A stretch of DNA of 52,677 nucleotides, taken from Alphaproteobacteria bacterium (GTDB taxonomy: Bacteria > Pseudomonadota > Alphaproteobacteria > Caulobacterales > Aquidulcibacteraceae). Position numbers and translations under genes: made by a program. The notes beneath the pieces are model-generated. The model did not search any database, was not told the origin of the DNA, and saw nothing but the letters and a program-made list of their open reading frames with translations. This document shows positions 17,643-25,411 of the stretch, one piece after another. Numbering within the stretch: the first letter of the stretch is position 1; each line of letters opens with the position of its first letter. The DNA is taken from contig JAGWZH010000010.1 in assembly GCA_018971945.1 (NCBI GenBank), positions 1 to 52,677 on the forward strand, given 5' to 3'.

Positions 17643-18530
17643 ATGACCCGTTTGTTTCAGGCGTATGTCATGGTGGACTGGTCCGCCGCGTCGAAGCCCG
17701 CGCAAGGAACCGATTCGATCTGGATCGGCGTGGCGAAGCGGAATGTGCGGTTCCAGTTCGTCACCGAAACCCATAACCCCGCAACCCGCGCCGCAGCGGC
17801 CAAATTGTTGGGAGATATCCTGCAGGAATTGGCCAAAAAGGGCGAGCGCACGCTCTTGGGGTTTGATTTTCCGCTTGGTTTTCCAAGAGGGACCTCCGCA
17901 GCCCTCAAACTGGAAGGACCGCCCTTTCAGTCTCTGACAAACTGGGTGGCCAAAGAAATCAAGGACAAACCCGACAACAGCAATAACCGCTTCCAGGTGG
18001 GGGCGAAAATGAACCGGCTGATGACAGGAGAGGCCTTCCCGTTCTGGGGGGCGCCGGCCCGGGAAGCCCAGACCATGCTGTCAGTCAAAAGGCCCCGGGA
18101 CTACCGGCCCGGAGACGTGCCGGAGTTCCGGTATTGCGAAGAAGCCGCCAAGGGCGCCTCGCCTGTTTGGAAACTTTATTATCAAGGTTCAGTGGGGGGA
18201 CAGGCGCTCACGGGCCTCCCCCTCGTCAAGAAACTGAAGGACGAACGCGGGGACCGTCTCAAGCTATGGCCGTTCGAACTGGGTTGGAGGCCGCTGACTG
18301 CTTCGGACCTGGCCGACGTGGAGGTGGCGGCGGCGGAAGTCTATCCCTCGCTCCTGAAGCCCGCCATTACGAACGGAGAGATCAAGGATCAGGCGCAGGT
18401 ACGCGCCCTTTGCGAGCATTTCCAAGCCCTCGACGACAAGGGCCGCCTCGGGGCGGCATTTGGTCCGAAGACGGACGACCCACGCCGGACGGCCATCGAG
18501 CAAGAGGAAGGCTGGATCTTAGGGGTTTGA
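17643..18530 (+). CDS. Conserved hypothetical protein, RNase H-like/DUF429-type fold suspected
   Basis: A 295-residue soluble protein. The N-terminal YVMVDWSAAS and the later LLGFDFPLGFPRG are placed like the Asp-bearing strands of RNase H-fold predicted nucleases (DUF429 type). Glu in EVYPSLL and conserved Arg and Lys residues follow. Homologues in alphaproteobacteria sometimes carry an old CbiG or molybdopterin label, for which nothing in this sequence speaks. The gene is isolated; its stop lies eight bases from the convergent MATE gene. Real and conserved in my judgement, but the function is unknown. Confidence 0.8.
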   Translation: MTRLFQAYVMVDWSAASKPAQGTDSIWIGVAKRNVRFQFVTETHNPATRAAAAKLLGDILQELAKKGERTLLGFDFPLGFPRGTSAALKLEGPPFQSLTNWVAKEIKDKPDNSNNRFQVGAKMNRLMTGEAFPFWGAPAREAQTMLSVKRPRDYRPGDVPEFRYCEEAAKGASPVWKLYYQGSVGGQALTGLPLVKKLKDERGDRLKLWPFELGWRPLTASDLADVEVAAAEVYPSLLKPAITNGEIKDQAQVRALCEHFQALDDKGRLGAAFGPKTDDPRRTAIEQEEGWILGV

Positions 18531-18537
18531 GGCCGCC

Positions 18538-19878
18538 TCAGCTTGACCGGTGGAGCATGTATTGCCGCGCGATCAAGACCAGAACCGACACCATGCTCGC
18601 GACGAAAATCGCCGCCATCAGACCCGACACCCCCATCTTCTGGACTTCCGCAAGGTAAAAACCGAGGGGCGGCATAACGATCGCGTAAGCCAAGACATGA
18701 TTGGCTGTCGGGGCCCAGTTGTCGCCCCGGGCCCGCAGCGCGCTGGCTGCGACGACCTGACCGCCGTCGGGCGGCAAAATAAGGGCCGCCCACAGCATCT
18801 GTGCAGCCACCATCGCCGCGATGACAGGATCCGCGCTGAAGGCGCGGGCGATCAGCTCAGGAGCGGTCAGCAGGGCGGCGGCGGCGGCCAGCATCGCCGC
18901 AGTGTTGAGCCCGAGGCCGATCCAAGCAGCCCGCGCGGCCTCGACGCGGTTCTTCGCCCCGAGAGCCTCCGAGACTTGCACTGCCGTCGCCGTCGCAAGA
19001 CCCATCGCGACCATAAACACCAGCGAAAGAATATTCAAAAGAACCGCATAGGACGCGACAGCCCGTTCGCCGATGCGGCCCGCGATCACAGTCATCGCGG
19101 AAAAAGCGCCCGCCTCCACGGCTTGGCTGACTGCAGCCGCCACGCCCACGCCCAGGAGCGCGCGAAAAGACACTCCCGGCGCCGTCGCCCCGCCCAGGAC
19201 GCCCAACGCGCGGGCATCCCTCAGACGCAGGATCCAGACGACCAACGCCGCCGCCAAAAACAACCGCGCACCTACCGTCGCCCAGGCGGACCCCTCCGCG
19301 CCAAATGACGGAATGAGGAGGGCGTTTAGGCCGAGATTGACCACATTCGCCACCCACATGATCACGGTCGCCGCCAGGGGCCGCCGCAGAGCCTCGAGGT
19401 AGAAAGCGCTGGCCACATAGATGAGGTGGAACGGCAAGGACAGCGCCAAAATGCGCATCACGTCAGCGCTGGGCTCGCTCAGTTCCCTGGCAACGCCCAG
19501 AGCAAGCAGGCCCTGCTCGCCGAAAACCCATAGCAGCGCCGCCGCCGCGACCCCCGACGCCAGGGCCAGAACCAACCCGCGGCGCCACACCGCGCCAGAG
19601 GCTTCTCGGGCGCCCTCCCCCATCACTCGGGCGGTCAGCACTTGTACCCCGGCCAAGAGCCCAATAGCCGCCACCAAAAATACGGCCGTCGGCGCCCAGC
19701 CTAAAGCCTGCCAAGCCAACTGGTCCGGGGCCATCTGGCCGACCATGATCGTGTCGGCCAGCCCCATGCTCATGACGCCCAAACGCCCCAAAGCCACAGG
19801 CCCAGCCATCCGCAGGATCGAGGCCCCGATGCGGCGATCGCCAGCAGATAGAGAGAGTGTTTGCCGGATCAGGGACAT
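18538..19878 (-). CDS. MATE family efflux transporter
   Basis: A 446-residue inner-membrane protein with about twelve hydrophobic segments in two pseudo-symmetric halves. Each half begins with the MATE pattern (AGPVALGRLG...ADTIMVGQM near residue 25, and AVSQAVEAGAFSAMTVIAGRIG near 250). MATE proteins export cationic drugs and metabolites in exchange for protons or sodium. The substrate cannot be told. It ends tail to tail with the hypothetical gene, and no co-directional neighbour is close enough for an operon. Confidence 0.93.
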   Translation of the reverse strand: MSLIRQTLSLSAGDRRIGASILRMAGPVALGRLGVMSMGLADTIMVGQMAPDQLAWQALGWAPTAVFLVAAIGLLAGVQVLTARVMGEGAREASGAVWRRGLVLALASGVAAAALLWVFGEQGLLALGVARELSEPSADVMRILALSLPFHLIYVASAFYLEALRRPLAATVIMWVANVVNLGLNALLIPSFGAEGSAWATVGARLFLAAALVVWILRLRDARALGVLGGATAPGVSFRALLGVGVAAAVSQAVEAGAFSAMTVIAGRIGERAVASYAVLLNILSLVFMVAMGLATATAVQVSEALGAKNRVEAARAAWIGLGLNTAAMLAAAAALLTAPELIARAFSADPVIAAMVAAQMLWAALILPPDGGQVVAASALRARGDNWAPTANHVLAYAIVMPPLGFYLAEVQKMGVSGLMAAIFVASMVSVLVLIARQYMLHRSS

Positions 19879-19936
19879 CTGACGCAGCGGTGTAGGATCT
19901 TCAACACACCCCGTCGAGATGCGCTCGGCGCAAGGC

Positions 19937-20668
19937 TCAGTAAAGCTCGCCCGGCGCCGGTGAGGTCGGCCCCTCAGAAGGCGGCGCGCTCATCGTAGAC
20001 GTCGCGTTCGGCGCGCCCGGCGCAGAAGCCGACGCCGCCGCAGCCTCCGCCTCCGCCGCGGCTCGGGCGAGCTCTGCAGCCTCCCGCTCACGCTCACGGA
20101 ACTCAGCCACCTCCAACACATCGGCGCTGTCCAGATAAGCGACGCCCCCATCGTCGGTGCGCACTTGCAGCCAGACCCCGCCATCGCCGACCCGAACACG
20201 GCCGATGACCCGCAGGGCGCGACCAGGCCACGCAACCTCTCGGCCGGCGGCAGCGGCCTCTCCTGGCGCAGCGCGCAGGACGACGCGCTCCGTCACGGTT
20301 AAGGGATTGGGCCAGCGCCAAGGCTCAACCAGCAAGCCGTTTTCCGTCATCTCCGGATCAGGACCGACAGCGAGGGGACGCTCCTCGGCGACGGCCGCCT
20401 CGGCGCCTGCTGTGTCGACGGCGTCTACAGGCGGCGGGGCGACGCGAACAGGCGCCGCCCGCGGGGCCAAACTCACCGCGCCCTGAGCCACGCAAAGAAA
20501 TCCAATCGCAGCCATGGCGGTCAGACCAAGCACTGAGCCCGTGGGACGGCCCCCTCCCGCGAATCGCCCCGCCGAAGCCCGCGAACCGGCCCATTGGGCC
20601 CCGTCGACCTCGTCGACATAAGCTGTTTCCGCCGATAGGCGCTCTTCGGATCGGCGCGCGTCGTTCAT
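19937..20668 (-). CDS. Membrane-anchored SH3-like domain protein
   Basis: A 243-residue protein. After a charged N-terminus a single membrane helix (LTAMAAIGFLCVAQGAVSLA, near residues 45-65) is followed by a Pro/Ala linker. Then comes a bacterial SH3-like domain: VTERVVLRAAPGEA, the alpha/beta hinge, RALRVIGRVRVGDGGVWLQV and GGVAYLDSADV. A coiled Glu/Ala-rich segment (REREREAAELARAAAEAEAAAA) and a disordered Pro/Ser tail end the protein. Such proteins usually bind cell-wall or periplasmic partners. Start ATG 20668 is chosen because the longer frame upstream is Arg/Pro-rich and lacks family character. Confidence 0.75.
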   Translation of the reverse strand: MNDARRSEERLSAETAYVDEVDGAQWAGSRASAGRFAGGGRPTGSVLGLTAMAAIGFLCVAQGAVSLAPRAAPVRVAPPPVDAVDTAGAEAAVAEERPLAVGPDPEMTENGLLVEPWRWPNPLTVTERVVLRAAPGEAAAAGREVAWPGRALRVIGRVRVGDGGVWLQVRTDDGGVAYLDSADVLEVAEFREREREAAELARAAAEAEAAAASASAPGAPNATSTMSAPPSEGPTSPAPGELY

Positions 20669-20753
20669 TGTTTCTGACCCGGTGGGGAAAGGAGGTTCAG
20701 CCAAGGAGACCTCCCGCCCGGCAAAATCCAGGCCGCACCACGCCCATGGCGAC

Positions 20754-22133
20754 CTACTCGGCCGCCGCCGCAGCGCTCGGGCTTCGGACCCCGCCGAGGG
20801 CCTCCGCCACCAGAAAGGCGAGATCAAGAGCCTGCTCGCCGTTCAGCCGCGGGTCGCAATGGGTGTGGTAGCGCGAGGACAAGTCCTCTTCCCTTATCAG
20901 GCTTGCGCCCCCAAGGCATTCTGTGACTTGCGCCCCCGTCATCTCCACATGCACCCCACCCGGATAGGCCCCTTCAGCCGGAAGGATCTGCATAAAGGCG
21001 GCTACTTCCTCCAAAATTCGGTCAAACGGACGCGTCTTGAAACCCGATCCCGTCTTAAACGTGTTGCCGTGCATGGGGTCGGAGGACCAGACCACAGCGC
21101 GCCCCTCGCGCTGCACCGCCTTGACCAGCCGCGGCAGGCCGGCGCCGATCTTGTCCGCGCCGAAACGGGCGATGAGGGTCAATCTGCCCGGTTCGTTGGC
21201 GGGATTGAGAACCTCGATCAGACGCAACAAGTCGTCCGGCTCCAGGCTTGGGCCGCACTTCAGGCCGATCGGGTTCTTCACGCCGCGGCAAAACTCAATA
21301 TGCGCTCCGTCCAATTGACGGGTCCGGTCGCCAATCCAAACAAAATGGGCGCTTGTGTCGTACCAGTCCCCGCTCGTGGAATCGATCCGGGTCATCGCCT
21401 GCTCATAACCCAGCAAAAGAGCCTCGTGGCTGGTGAAGAGCTCCGTCTGGCGCATCTGCGGGCTGGTCGCGGGCGTGATCCCACAGGCGGCCATGAACGC
21501 AAGGGTTTCGGTGATGCGGTCGGCGAGCTTGGCGTAACGCTGCCCTTGCGGACTTTCCGCGACAAATCCCAAGGTCCAGCGATGCACATTATGGAGGTCG
21601 GCGTACCCTCCCGAGGCGAAAGCCCGCAACAGGTTCAAGGTCGCCGCAGACTGCGCATAGGCCTTCAATAGACGTTGCGGATCGGGCTTGCGGGCCTCAG
21701 GGGTGAAATCCATCCCGTTGATATTGTCGCCGCGATAGGCGGGCAAGGTCACGCCATCCCGGGTTTCGCTCGCCTCAGATCGCGGCTTGGCGAACTGGCC
21801 TGCGATCCGTCCGAGCTTCACGACAGGTTTCGCTCCTGCGAAGGTCAAGACGACCGCCATCTGCATCAAGGCGCGAAAAGTGTCCCGGATCTGGTCGGGG
21901 TGGAACTCCTTGAAACTCTCCGCGCAGTCCCCGCCCTGGAGCAAAAACGCATCGCCCGCAGCCACTTCCGCCAGTTTCTGCTTCAAAGTTCTCGCCTCGC
22001 CAGCAAACACCAGCGGCGGATAACCTGATAATTCTTTCTCCACGGCCGCCAGCTCGGCGACGGAGGGATAATCGGCGGGAATATGCTTGGCGGGCTTGTC
22101 GCGCCACGTCGAGGGAGACCAGGGCTTGCTCAT
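20754..22133 (-). CDS. Class II 3-deoxy-7-phosphoheptulonate (DAHP) synthase
   Basis: A 459-residue enzyme that condenses phosphoenolpyruvate with erythrose-4-phosphate in the first step of the shikimate pathway. Class II (plant/Mycobacterium type) signatures are present in order: [62 protein letters not shown] and SSDPMHGNT. These supply the metal-binding Cys and His and the PEP-binding Arg residues. ATG 22133 ([10 protein letters not shown]) is the family start; the upstream extension to 22169 has no similarity. The symbol aroG is used for this class in some genomes. Divergent from the TIR-ParA gene. Confidence 0.95.
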   Translation of the reverse strand: MSKPWSPSTWRDKPAKHIPADYPSVAELAAVEKELSGYPPLVFAGEARTLKQKLAEVAAGDAFLLQGGDCAESFKEFHPDQIRDTFRALMQMAVVLTFAGAKPVVKLGRIAGQFAKPRSEASETRDGVTLPAYRGDNINGMDFTPEARKPDPQRLLKAYAQSAATLNLLRAFASGGYADLHNVHRWTLGFVAESPQGQRYAKLADRITETLAFMAACGITPATSPQMRQTELFTSHEALLLGYEQAMTRIDSTSGDWYDTSAHFVWIGDRTRQLDGAHIEFCRGVKNPIGLKCGPSLEPDDLLRLIEVLNPANEPGRLTLIARFGADKIGAGLPRLVKAVQREGRAVVWSSDPMHGNTFKTGSGFKTRPFDRILEEVAAFMQILPAEGAYPGGVHVEMTGAQVTECLGGASLIREEDLSSRYHTHCDPRLNGEQALDLAFLVAEALGGVRSPSAAAAAE

Positions 22134-22272
22134 GGCGTCACCGTAGCAAATCCCGCCCCATCCGCACAATTCGCCTGTATTTGATCTTCAACAGACCATT
22201 GTAGGGGCCCATGCCGATAGACACATTCGTGACGGAATTGTTATCTCTTTGGTGTGGATCAGGGGAAGGGGT

Positions 22273-23547
22273 ATGACCGCATCCGCCTATCTGGCGTTTG
22301 AACCGGAAGACCAAGCCCTCGCCGACACAATCGGCGCGGCGCTGGTGGCGGACGGCTTAAGCTACGCTGTTCCTACCGCAGACACGCGCCGGCTGGAGCA
22401 GTCGAGCATCCTCGCCGCCGCAGTGGCTGACAGCCGCAGCCTGGTGGCGATCCTGTCCGACGCCTCCGGCCGTGCGCAGACCGCCAAGCGCGAAACGCTC
22501 GCCGCGCTGAATAATGGAAGACCCGTGGTGCCGGTGCTGGCCAGCGACGGGGCCTCGCAGAGCTGGGGCGGCCTGCCGTTAGATCTCGACGCCGCCATCG
22601 ATCTGCGGGCGGGGCCAAGCCCCGAGCGGCTCGCAGCGGTCGCCGCGGCCGTTCGCGCCGCCCATGCCCCAGGCCGCGTCGTCGCCATGCTCAACATCAA
22701 AGGCGGGGTCGGCAAAACAGTTCTGTCGGCTAATCTCTTCTCCGCCGCCCATCTGTTCGATCACCGCAGCGTCGCGTTCATCGATCTCGATCCGCAGCAC
22801 AATCTTTCGCAGTATTTTCTTCCCGCCGAGGAACGGAATGAGTTACGGGCGGAGAACCGCACCATCTACGGCGTGATGATGGCGAAAGGGCCGAACGCCG
22901 CCGCAAGGAGCGAGTTCTTGAACCTCGCTGCGCCAATCAACCGCTCCCGCGGGATGGGCCGGGGCCAGTTTGATCTGCTCGTCGGCGACGAACGGCTCTT
23001 TGAGTTTACCCTCGATGAACCCGCCACCGTCGACAAGCACGCCGCATTCGCCCGTTTCCAGGCGCTGATTGCAGCCTTGCGCGCGCGCTACAGCGTAGTC
23101 GTGATCGATGTGAACCCATGCGCCACTTTCCTGACCCGCTGCGCCATCGCCGCCGCGGACCATATCGTGGCGCCGGTGCGGCCGGAGAAATACTCGCTGA
23201 CGGGCCTGACGATGCTGGAGCAAGTCGTGCGAGCCGTGCGTGGCCGCCCTGTGAAACCCTCTGAATTCACCGTCGTTCTCAATGGGGTCAATGATCGCAC
23301 CCGCTCGCCGCTTCCAGGCGATGTCGACGCCTTCACCCGCGCCGAAATCGCCGCCGCTCCGTTTTTCGGCTCCACCTTGATCGAGACCGCCATCCCTTAT
23401 TCGGGGGCTCTGCGGGCGGCGCCCATGGATCGGTTCGTGGTGAACCCCATCAATGTCACCGCTCTGATGCGGGAGCGGCAGCGGGATGTGAAAGACAGCC
23501 TTGCGCGGGCTGCAGCAGAAATCCTGAAACGCGCGGGGGCGGCGTGA
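22273..23547 (+). CDS. TIR-like domain fused to a ParA/MinD-type ATPase
   Basis: 424 residues in two parts. Residues 3-125 look like a TIR domain: first strand SAYLAFEPEDQ, LVADGLSYAVP, then SRSLVAILSDASG, a helix AKRETLAAL with Glu74 where TIR NADases keep their catalytic Glu, RPVVPVLASD, and a final LPLDLDAAIDL. Residues 135-424 are a complete ParA ATPase: deviant Walker A KGGVGKT (143-149, with signature Lys143), FIDLDPQHNLS, and YSVVVIDVNPC for Walker B. It should dimerise on ATP and bind DNA or membrane. ATG 22273 follows a strong ribosome site (aggggaagggg). The last four bases overlap the next gene (GTGA). I do not know a described system with this fusion; TIR activity is unproven. Confidence 0.85.
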   Translation: MTASAYLAFEPEDQALADTIGAALVADGLSYAVPTADTRRLEQSSILAAAVADSRSLVAILSDASGRAQTAKRETLAALNNGRPVVPVLASDGASQSWGGLPLDLDAAIDLRAGPSPERLAAVAAAVRAAHAPGRVVAMLNIKGGVGKTVLSANLFSAAHLFDHRSVAFIDLDPQHNLSQYFLPAEERNELRAENRTIYGVMMAKGPNAAARSEFLNLAAPINRSRGMGRGQFDLLVGDERLFEFTLDEPATVDKHAAFARFQALIAALRARYSVVVIDVNPCATFLTRCAIAAADHIVAPVRPEKYSLTGLTMLEQVVRAVRGRPVKPSEFTVVLNGVNDRTRSPLPGDVDAFTRAEIAAAPFFGSTLIETAIPYSGALRAAPMDRFVVNPINVTALMRERQRDVKDSLARAAAEILKRAGAA

Positions 23548-23951
23548 GCAAAGCCTCCGCTCCCGGCCCACGAGCCCTTCGCAAGGCCGCAGCAGCCCTC
23601 ACCGAGGCGGAGCTGAAGGCGCTGCTGACTTATGTTCGGACAAGGACCAACGACAAGCTGCTCGCGATCGCTGCGGGAAAGCCAAAAGCGAAGCCGAAAA
23701 CCAAACCCGTCCCCCAGGGGCTTACTGCCGAAATCCTCGCCCTGATGCAGCCGATCCTTGGGCCGGCTCAAGAGAAAGCGGAGCTCTTGCTGGATGCGTG
23801 CGGCGCGCCGCCTGAGGTGAAGGCCAAAACCCTCGGGGAAGCCCTTCGCAAACTGCGACGCACCAAGAGCGATGATCAAATCCGTGCGACAGCGCAGGAA
23901 TTGATGGCGCGGATCGCGAAGCGGCACGGCATGCGCGAGACGGTCACATGA
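23544..23951 (+). CDS. Small basic protein coupled to the TIR-ParA ATPase
   Basis: A 135-residue hypothetical protein that starts at GTG 23544 inside the stop of the TIR-ParA gene (GTGA overlap), so its synthesis is tied to the ATPase. It has an N-terminal helix (LTEAELKALLTYVRTRTND), a Lys/Pro-rich linker (KPKAKPKTKP) and a C-terminal helical half rich in Lys and Arg (LGEALRKLRRTKS, ARIAKRHGM). The position, size and charge suggest the cognate ParA partner, an adaptor in the place of ParB, McdB or similar. No known domain is recognised. It ends 10 bases from the convergent small gene. Confidence 0.8.
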   Translation: MSKASAPGPRALRKAAAALTEAELKALLTYVRTRTNDKLLAIAAGKPKAKPKTKPVPQGLTAEILALMQPILGPAQEKAELLLDACGAPPEVKAKTLGEALRKLRRTKSDDQIRATAQELMARIAKRHGMRETVT

Positions 23952-23961
23952 CGCAAAGTGT

Positions 23962-24417
23962 TCAGTAATCGAAAAGCTTCTTGTCTCGGTCTATCCGCCT
24001 CTGCGCAGAAGCAGCGATAAGATCGATGAGGGCCGGTTTCAGCGCCCCTTCGGCCTGACCCGCCGGATCAAGATTGTGCTCGGCGATCAGCCCGCGCAAC
24101 GCCTCAGCGCTGACGCCCTTGGCGTCAAGGACAGCGCGCAGAGCCGCTTCCCCCTCTTTCTGCAAAAGCCCCACCGGGTTCGGTAAAGCCGCTGGCGCAG
24201 GCGCGGCCTCCGTCTCGGTCGCGGTCTCGGTCTCGGTCTCCGTCTCGGTCTGGGTTTGGGTCTGGGCGACAATAGTCCCCAAGTCCTCTTCTGACGCCTC
24301 CCGCAAAGAGCGGTGCGCACGGAACACGCCATCGAGCCGCTCGGCGAAGGCGGGGTTACGTCTCGCCTCCCTGCGAATTTCGGTCAGGAACCGGTCTAAG
24401 GTACGGTTCAGGCTCAT
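23962..24417 (-). CDS. Small ParA-partner-like protein with a Thr-Gln/Thr-Glu repeat linker
   Basis: A 151-residue hypothetical protein, 27 bp downstream of the second ParA gene on the same strand. Its N-terminal helices (LDRFLTEIRREARRNPAFAERLDGVF) and a C-terminal helical unit are joined by a low-complexity tract of alternating Thr with Gln or Glu, then Ala-Pro. The C-terminal unit (AALRAVLDAKGVSAEALRGLIAEHNL...ALIDLIAASAQRR) has the spacing of a SAP- or Rho-N-like helix pair, which would suggest DNA binding. The overall order (folded, disordered acidic, folded) resembles McdB-type partners of ParA positioning ATPases. The function is unknown. Confidence 0.8.
   Translation of the reverse strand: MSLNRTLDRFLTEIRREARRNPAFAERLDGVFRAHRSLREASEEDLGTIVAQTQTQTETETETETATETEAAPAPAALPNPVGLLQKEGEAALRAVLDAKGVSAEALRGLIAEHNLDPAGQAEGALKPALIDLIAASAQRRIDRDKKLFDY
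24207..24270. repeat. Hexanucleotide microsatellite (gtctcg type) inside a CDS
   Basis: About ten imperfect copies of a 6-bp unit (gtctcg, with gtctcc, gtcgcg, gtctgg and gtttgg variants) run from 24207 to 24270. On the coding strand they give alternating Thr-Glu and Thr-Gln dipeptides in the linker of the ParA-partner protein. Slippage would change linker length without breaking the frame. Confidence 0.85.
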
Positions 24418-24444
24418 CTTCTTAGACCCTCAAGGCCCCACGCT

Positions 24445-25314
24445 TCAGGCGGGCGCCAGCGCCAGCTTGTCGATGAACTCATCACCCAAGCGTTTCACAA
24501 TCGGGGCCATCGCGCCGTACTTGCGCTCAAAGGTGCGGGGCGTGTCGCTCCACTCGGCGGCGCGGGCGATGTCGACATGCTGCGGCACCCGGGTCACAAA
24601 CATGGCCTCGCCAAGATTCTCGGCCAAAAGATCGGCCTCGGACCGATGCAGGCTCATGGCCTCGTCATATTTGGTGGCGAGCACGAAGAGCCGGCTGTCT
24701 CCGCCGCGGCGCTCATTGATCAGACGCAAAGCCCGCTTGCGGAAGCTGATCAAACCAAGCCGCGAGACATAATCGGGGATGGTTGGAACCAAAATCGCAT
24801 CCGCAGCGATCAAAGCCGCTTCGGCGAAGAGCGAAATCCCAGGCGGACAGTCGATGAAAATGGTGTCGTAGTCGCTCATCACCATCCGCAATCCTTGCGC
24901 GAAGCGCTCGCAGATCCACTTCTGAATGGCGTCGATGTGGAAGCCCCGCTTCACGAAGCTTTCAATCATATCGCGTTCGACAATGCGAAACTCAGGCGCG
25001 GCCGCGACAAGATCAATGTCGGGAGCGCCAACAAGGTCGGTCACCTTCTTCGAGATCAGCGATCGGAACGGCACAGGCTGTTGCTGAAGGGCGAAGGCCT
25101 CGAAATAGAAGTCCAAGGTGCGTTCGTCTTCGCGCAGCGCGTCCCAGCGCTCGGGACCACCAATCATGATCGACGCATTGGTTTGAGGATCAAGATCAAT
25201 CACCAAGGTCCTCTGGCGGTGGTGCAGGCCCAAAGTCTCGGCGAGGCCGACCGTGGTGGTGCTTTTGCCCACCCCGCCCTTCATGTTGATCACGGAAACC
25301 AAACGCGCCGGCAT
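24445..25314 (-). CDS. ParA family ATPase
   Basis: 289 residues, a stand-alone ParA/Soj-type ATPase. The deviant Walker A KGGVGKS lies at residues 12-18 with signature Lys12. TLVIDLDPQTNAS is the A' motif and YDTIFIDCPPGIS the Walker B. The DNA-binding Lys/Arg-rich C-terminal part (SFRKRALRLINERR) is present. ATG 25314 has aggggctgc just upstream and begins two residues before the first strand; longer in-frame starts lack family sequence. It is followed by a small partner-like gene and faces the TIR-ParA cassette. Chromosomal ParA normally sits with ParB and parS; here there is no ParB, so a cargo-positioning or other spatial role is more likely than chromosome partition. Confidence 0.9.
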   Translation of the reverse strand: MPARLVSVINMKGGVGKSTTTVGLAETLGLHHRQRTLVIDLDPQTNASIMIGGPERWDALREDERTLDFYFEAFALQQQPVPFRSLISKKVTDLVGAPDIDLVAAAPEFRIVERDMIESFVKRGFHIDAIQKWICERFAQGLRMVMSDYDTIFIDCPPGISLFAEAALIAADAILVPTIPDYVSRLGLISFRKRALRLINERRGGDSRLFVLATKYDEAMSLHRSEADLLAENLGEAMFVTRVPQHVDIARAAEWSDTPRTFERKYGAMAPIVKRLGDEFIDKLALAPA

Positions 25315-25411
25315 TCTGCAGCCCCTATATTCGCCTGACCGCATCTCCAGCGGCGGACCGCGGGCAGGGATGGGATCAGAGGGTGACTTTTTGGTTAAAG
25401 CAAGGGGGAGC

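Noticed and set aside
24445-25314. Chromosomal parA of a parABS locus
   Set aside because: No parB, parS-like palindrome, gid or rnpA-type neighbours; the partner gene is a small protein without a ParB domain.
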